This document shows, in pieces, positions 15,405-17,516 of a stretch of 17,516 nucleotides of DNA. How positions within the stretch are numbered: the stretch's first letter is position 1; each line of letters starts with the position of its first letter. The notes below the pieces were generated by a model, which worked only from the letters and a program-made list of their open reading frames with translations, did no database searches and had not been told where the DNA came from. This DNA comes from SG8-41 sp035456985 (GTDB lineage Bacteria > Pseudomonadota > Gammaproteobacteria > Burkholderiales > SG8-41): assembly GCA_035456985.1 (NCBI GenBank), contig DATICE010000268.1:1-17516 (forward strand), written 5' to 3'. Both the position numbers and the translations under genes were made by a program.

Positions 15405-15433
15405 TTGTGAAGGGTGCCCGCGGAATCTACAAT
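15405..15433 (+). promoter_or_regulatory. Promoter of the yqgE-ruvX-pyrR-pyrB genes
   Basis: TTGTGA at 15405-15410 and TACAAT at 15428-15433 are separated by exactly 17 bases. This is the best sigma-70-type promoter in the window. Transcription should start near 15440, about 11 bases before the first yqgE ATG. Confidence 0.65.
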
Positions 15434-15450
15434 AGGACCGGCGCAAGGCC

Positions 15451-16011
15451 ATGGAGAAGATGAACCTGACGCAGCATTTCCTGATCGCCATGCCCGCCAT
15501 GGCCGATCCCCACTTCGCCCGCTCGCTCACCTTCATCTGCGAGCACAATGACAAGGGCGCGCTCGGCATCGTCATCAACCGGCCGATCGAGATGAACCTG
15601 CAGACTCTCCTCGAGCAGGTGAGCATTCCGCCGGAGGGCGACGCCTTCAAGGGGGTCCCCGTGCACTTCGGCGGGCCGGTGCAGGTGGACCGCGGTTTCG
15701 TCCTGCACGCGCCGCTCGGTCAATGGCAGTCGACGCTCGCCGTAAGCTCGGATATCGGCTTGACCACGTCCAAGGACATCCTGCAGGCGGTGGCGCGCGG
15801 CGAGGGGCCCGGGAAGCTCCTCGTGACGCTCGGCTACGCGGGCTGGGCGCCGGGACAGCTCGAGAACGAGCTCGCGCAGAACGCGTGGCTCACCGTGCGG
15901 GCGAAATCCGAGGTGATCTTCGACCTGCGGGCCGAGGAGCGGCTGCCTGCCGCGATGGGACTGCTGGGCATCGATTTCGCGACCCTGTCCGACCAGGCCG
16001 GCCATGCCTGA
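15451..16011 (+). CDS. yqgE: YqgE/AlgH family protein
   Basis: A 186-residue protein of the UPF0301 family, about the length of E. coli YqgE (187). Family marks are HFLIAMPAMADPHFARSL at about 9-26, CEHNDKGALGIVINRP at 30-45 and HFGGPV near residue 71. The biochemical role is unknown; an old link to alginate regulation in Pseudomonas gave the name AlgH. The ATG at 15451 has AAGG two bases upstream, while the ATG at 15460 gives MNLTQHFLIAMP, which fits the E. coli start better and has GGAGA just upstream, so the true start may be nine bases later. Its last eight bases overlap ruvX. Confidence 0.93.
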   Translation: MEKMNLTQHFLIAMPAMADPHFARSLTFICEHNDKGALGIVINRPIEMNLQTLLEQVSIPPEGDAFKGVPVHFGGPVQVDRGFVLHAPLGQWQSTLAVSSDIGLTTSKDILQAVARGEGPGKLLVTLGYAGWAPGQLENELAQNAWLTVRAKSEVIFDLRAEERLPAAMGLLGIDFATLSDQAGHA

Positions 16012-16435
16012 GCCGAGGACCGGAACGGTCCTCGCTTTCGATTTCGGCACGAAGCGCATCGGCGCCGCGGTCGGGGACTTCGAGACCCGCCTCGCGCATC
16101 CGCTCGGCGCCATCGCCGCGGTGGACAACCGCCTGCGGTTTGCGGCGATCGGGCGCCTTCTCGCCGAATGGCGGCCGGCACAGCTGGTCGTCGGGTTCCC
16201 CACGCACGCCGACGGCACCGAGCACCCGGTGGGCAGGCTCGCCCGCCGCTTCGCGCAGCGCCTGCAGGGCCGCTTCGGCGTCCCGGTGGCGCTCGTGGAC
16301 GAGCGGCTGACCTCGCGCGAGGCCGAAGAGCTCCTGCGCGCGGCCGGGGCGCGCGGCGCGCGCCTCAAGGCCGGCATCGATTCCCTCGCCGCGCAACGCA
16401 TCCTCGAGACCTATTTCGCGAGCGGCGAACTGTGA
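16004..16435 (+). CDS. ruvX: Pre-16S rRNA nuclease / putative Holliday junction resolvase YqgF
   Basis: An RNase H-fold nuclease family needed for maturation of the 5' end of 16S rRNA in E. coli, once predicted to resolve Holliday junctions. It has 143 residues against 138 in E. coli. D13 in AFDFGTKRIG is the first catalytic acid, VVGFP at 62-66 precedes the DGTE turn, VDERLTS at 98-104 holds conserved acidic residues, and D126 in GIDSLAA is the last acidic residue. The ATG at 16004 lies inside the end of yqgE (8-base overlap), so translation is probably coupled; the pair is adjacent in many proteobacteria. pyrR starts 30 bases after the stop. Confidence 0.94.
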   Translation: MPEPRTGTVLAFDFGTKRIGAAVGDFETRLAHPLGAIAAVDNRLRFAAIGRLLAEWRPAQLVVGFPTHADGTEHPVGRLARRFAQRLQGRFGVPVALVDERLTSREAEELLRAAGARGARLKAGIDSLAAQRILETYFASGEL

Positions 16436-16441
16436 TAGAGT
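16436..16441 (+). promoter_or_regulatory. Weak -10-like box between ruvX and pyrR
   Basis: TAGAGT overlapping the ruvX stop, 24 bases before the pyrR ATG. It resembles the TAGAAT boxes elsewhere in the window, but the -35 region (ATTTCG) is poor. It could give pyrR-pyrB some independent expression. Confidence 0.2.
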
Positions 16442-16465
16442 AGCGCCCCGCGAAAACCATACAAC

Positions 16466-16975
16466 ATGCCCGGCAACCCGCTTCCTGATGCCGAGCAGCT
16501 GCTGACAGCGCTGATCGAGCAGATGCGGCCCGCAGTGGGGCCGGAAACGGGTTTGGTAGGCATCCACACCGGCGGCGCCTGGGTTGCGGAGCGGCTGCAC
16601 CAGGCGCTCCGGCCCAAGGTTCCCTGCGCCTTCCTCGACGTTTCCTACTACCGCGACGATTACGACGCGCGCGGGCTGAAGCGCGACGTCAAGCGCTCGG
16701 ATATACCCTTCGAGGTCGAGGAGCGCAACCTCGTCCTGGTCGACGACGTGCTCTACACCGGCCGCACGATACGGGCCGCGCTGAACGAGATATTCGACTA
16801 CGGCCGTCCCGCCAACGTGAAGCTTGCGGCGCTGGTCGACCGCGGCGGCCGCCAGCTGCCGATCGCCCCGCAATTCGTCGGCGCGACCCTCGTGTTAAAG
16901 CCCGGCCAGAGCGTCGCGCTCAAGCGCAATGCCGCCGGCAAGCTGAGCCTCGAGTTGCGCGAGGAGCCGCGCTGA
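16466..16975 (+). CDS. pyrR: PyrR, pyrimidine operon regulator / uracil phosphoribosyltransferase family
   Basis: A 169-residue type I phosphoribosyltransferase fold protein. LVLVDDVLYTGRTIRAA at about 89-105 is the PRPP-binding loop, nearly identical to that of Bacillus PyrR; LDVSYYRDDY at 57-66 and AALVDRGGRQLPI at 121-133 are also family marks. In Bacillus it binds pyr mRNA in response to UMP and has weak uracil phosphoribosyltransferase activity. The family's GIKTRG segment reads GIHTGG here (residues 32-37), so an arginine is replaced by glycine. Only 30 bases separate it from ruvX, too short for a Bacillus-type attenuator. The stop overlaps the pyrB start by one base (TGATG), so PyrR and PyrB should be made together. 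Whether it regulates, or by what means, cannot be told from this sequence. Confidence 0.93.
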   Translation: MPGNPLPDAEQLLTALIEQMRPAVGPETGLVGIHTGGAWVAERLHQALRPKVPCAFLDVSYYRDDYDARGLKRDVKRSDIPFEVEERNLVLVDDVLYTGRTIRAALNEIFDYGRPANVKLAALVDRGGRQLPIAPQFVGATLVLKPGQSVALKRNAAGKLSLELREEPR

Positions 16976-17516
16976 TGTGGCTCAATCCCGCCAACCCGCA
17001 GCTCGACAAGAAGGGTCAGCTGCACCACCTGCTGACGCTCGAGGGGCTGCCCGCCGAGATCCTGTGGCAGATCCTCGACACGGCGAAGACCTTCGTCGGC
17101 ACCAAGGTGAAGAAGGTGCCGCTCCTGCGCGGCAAGTCCGTGTTCAACGTGTTCTTCGAGCCGTCCACGCGCACCCGCACCACCTTCGAGATCGCCGCGA
17201 AGCGCCTGTCCGCCGACGTCATCAATCTCAACGTGTCGGTGTCCTCGCAGTCGAAGGGCGAGAGCCTGCTCGACACGGTGGACAATCTCTCGGCGATGCA
17301 TGCCGACATGTTCATCGTGCGCCACGGCGAGAGCGGCGCGCCGCACTTCATCGCGCGCCACGTCGCGCCCGACATCCACGTCATCAACGCCGGCGACGGG
17401 CGCCACTCGCACCCGACGCAGGGCCTGCTCGACATGTTCACCATCCGCCACTACAAGAAGGACTTCTCGAGCCTGCGGGTGGCGATCGTGGGCGACGTCC
17501 TGCACTCGCGCGTGGC
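16975..17516 (+). CDS. pyrB: Aspartate carbamoyltransferase catalytic chain, N-terminal part, truncated by window edge
   Basis: Joins carbamoyl phosphate and aspartate to carbamoyl-aspartate, the committed step of pyrimidine synthesis. 180 residues are visible; a full chain is usually 305-340. The carbamoyl-phosphate domain shows FFEPSTRTRTTFE at 60-72 (the STRTR anion site), the SxxK segment SSQSKGESLLDT at 90-101 with K94, a VRHGESGAPH stretch at 115-124 and the HSHPTQ substrate loop at 144-149. The aspartate-binding half lies beyond the right edge. The ATG overlaps the pyrR stop by one base. In proteobacteria with pyrR-pyrB a dihydroorotase-like pyrC often comes next; this cannot be checked here. 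Confidence 0.96.
   Translation, partial: MWLNPANPQLDKKGQLHHLLTLEGLPAEILWQILDTAKTFVGTKVKKVPLLRGKSVFNVFFEPSTRTRTTFEIAAKRLSADVINLNVSVSSQSKGESLLDTVDNLSAMHADMFIVRHGESGAPHFIARHVAPDIHVINAGDGRHSHPTQGLLDMFTIRHYKKDFSSLRVAIVGDVLHSRV

Noticed and set aside
15332..15450. A small gene or riboswitch between trkH and yqgE
   Set aside because: No convincing frame with a ribosome site is visible; a GC hairpin and a sigma-70-type promoter account for the sequence.

Overview
The window is compact, GC-rich chromosomal DNA, most likely from a betaproteobacterium. That placement is inferred from protein character (E. coli-like IlvA, RpiA and CCA enzyme; PyrR next to PyrB; a slt / NDUFA9-like reductase / GST / cca cluster), from strong G/C bias at third codon positions, and from TAGAAT- or TAAAAT-like -10 boxes. 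Almost every base is coding. The longest gap between genes is about 120 bases, and I see no mobile element, CRISPR array, tRNA, rRNA or phage gene.

Layout. (1) Positions 1-5649, minus strand: ilvA (threonine deaminase), then slt-type lytic transglycosylase, an NDUFA9-like NAD(P)-binding protein, a glutathione S-transferase, and cca, which runs off the left edge. (2) Positions 5650-5727: a divergent regulatory gap containing five tandem heptamers, with rpiA (5728-6387) leaving to the right. (3) Positions 6404-12382, minus strand: rsmE, argA, a large membrane-bound GGDEF/EAL protein, yggX and sixA, in that order of transcription. (4) Positions 12484-17516, plus strand: trkA-trkH (potassium uptake), then yqgE-ruvX-pyrR-pyrB, with pyrB running off the right edge.

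How the genes fit together. Most are housekeeping genes: isoleucine, arginine and pyrimidine synthesis, pentose phosphate metabolism, tRNA and rRNA maturation, peptidoglycan turnover, and ion and iron handling. Tight junctions suggest co-expression: a 4-base overlap between the NDUFA9-like gene and gst, 4 bases between argA and the GGDEF/EAL gene, 7 bases between trkA and trkH, an 8-base overlap of yqgE and ruvX, and a 1-base overlap of pyrR and pyrB.

I did not find convincing evidence of a new multi-gene system. The points most worth a second look are the c-di-GMP turnover protein placed between argA and yggX, the heptamer array that seems to double as the rpiA promoter, possible leaderless starts for rpiA and cca, a folded leader in front of argA with a start codon that needs revision, and a three-segment alternative hairpin after rsmE.
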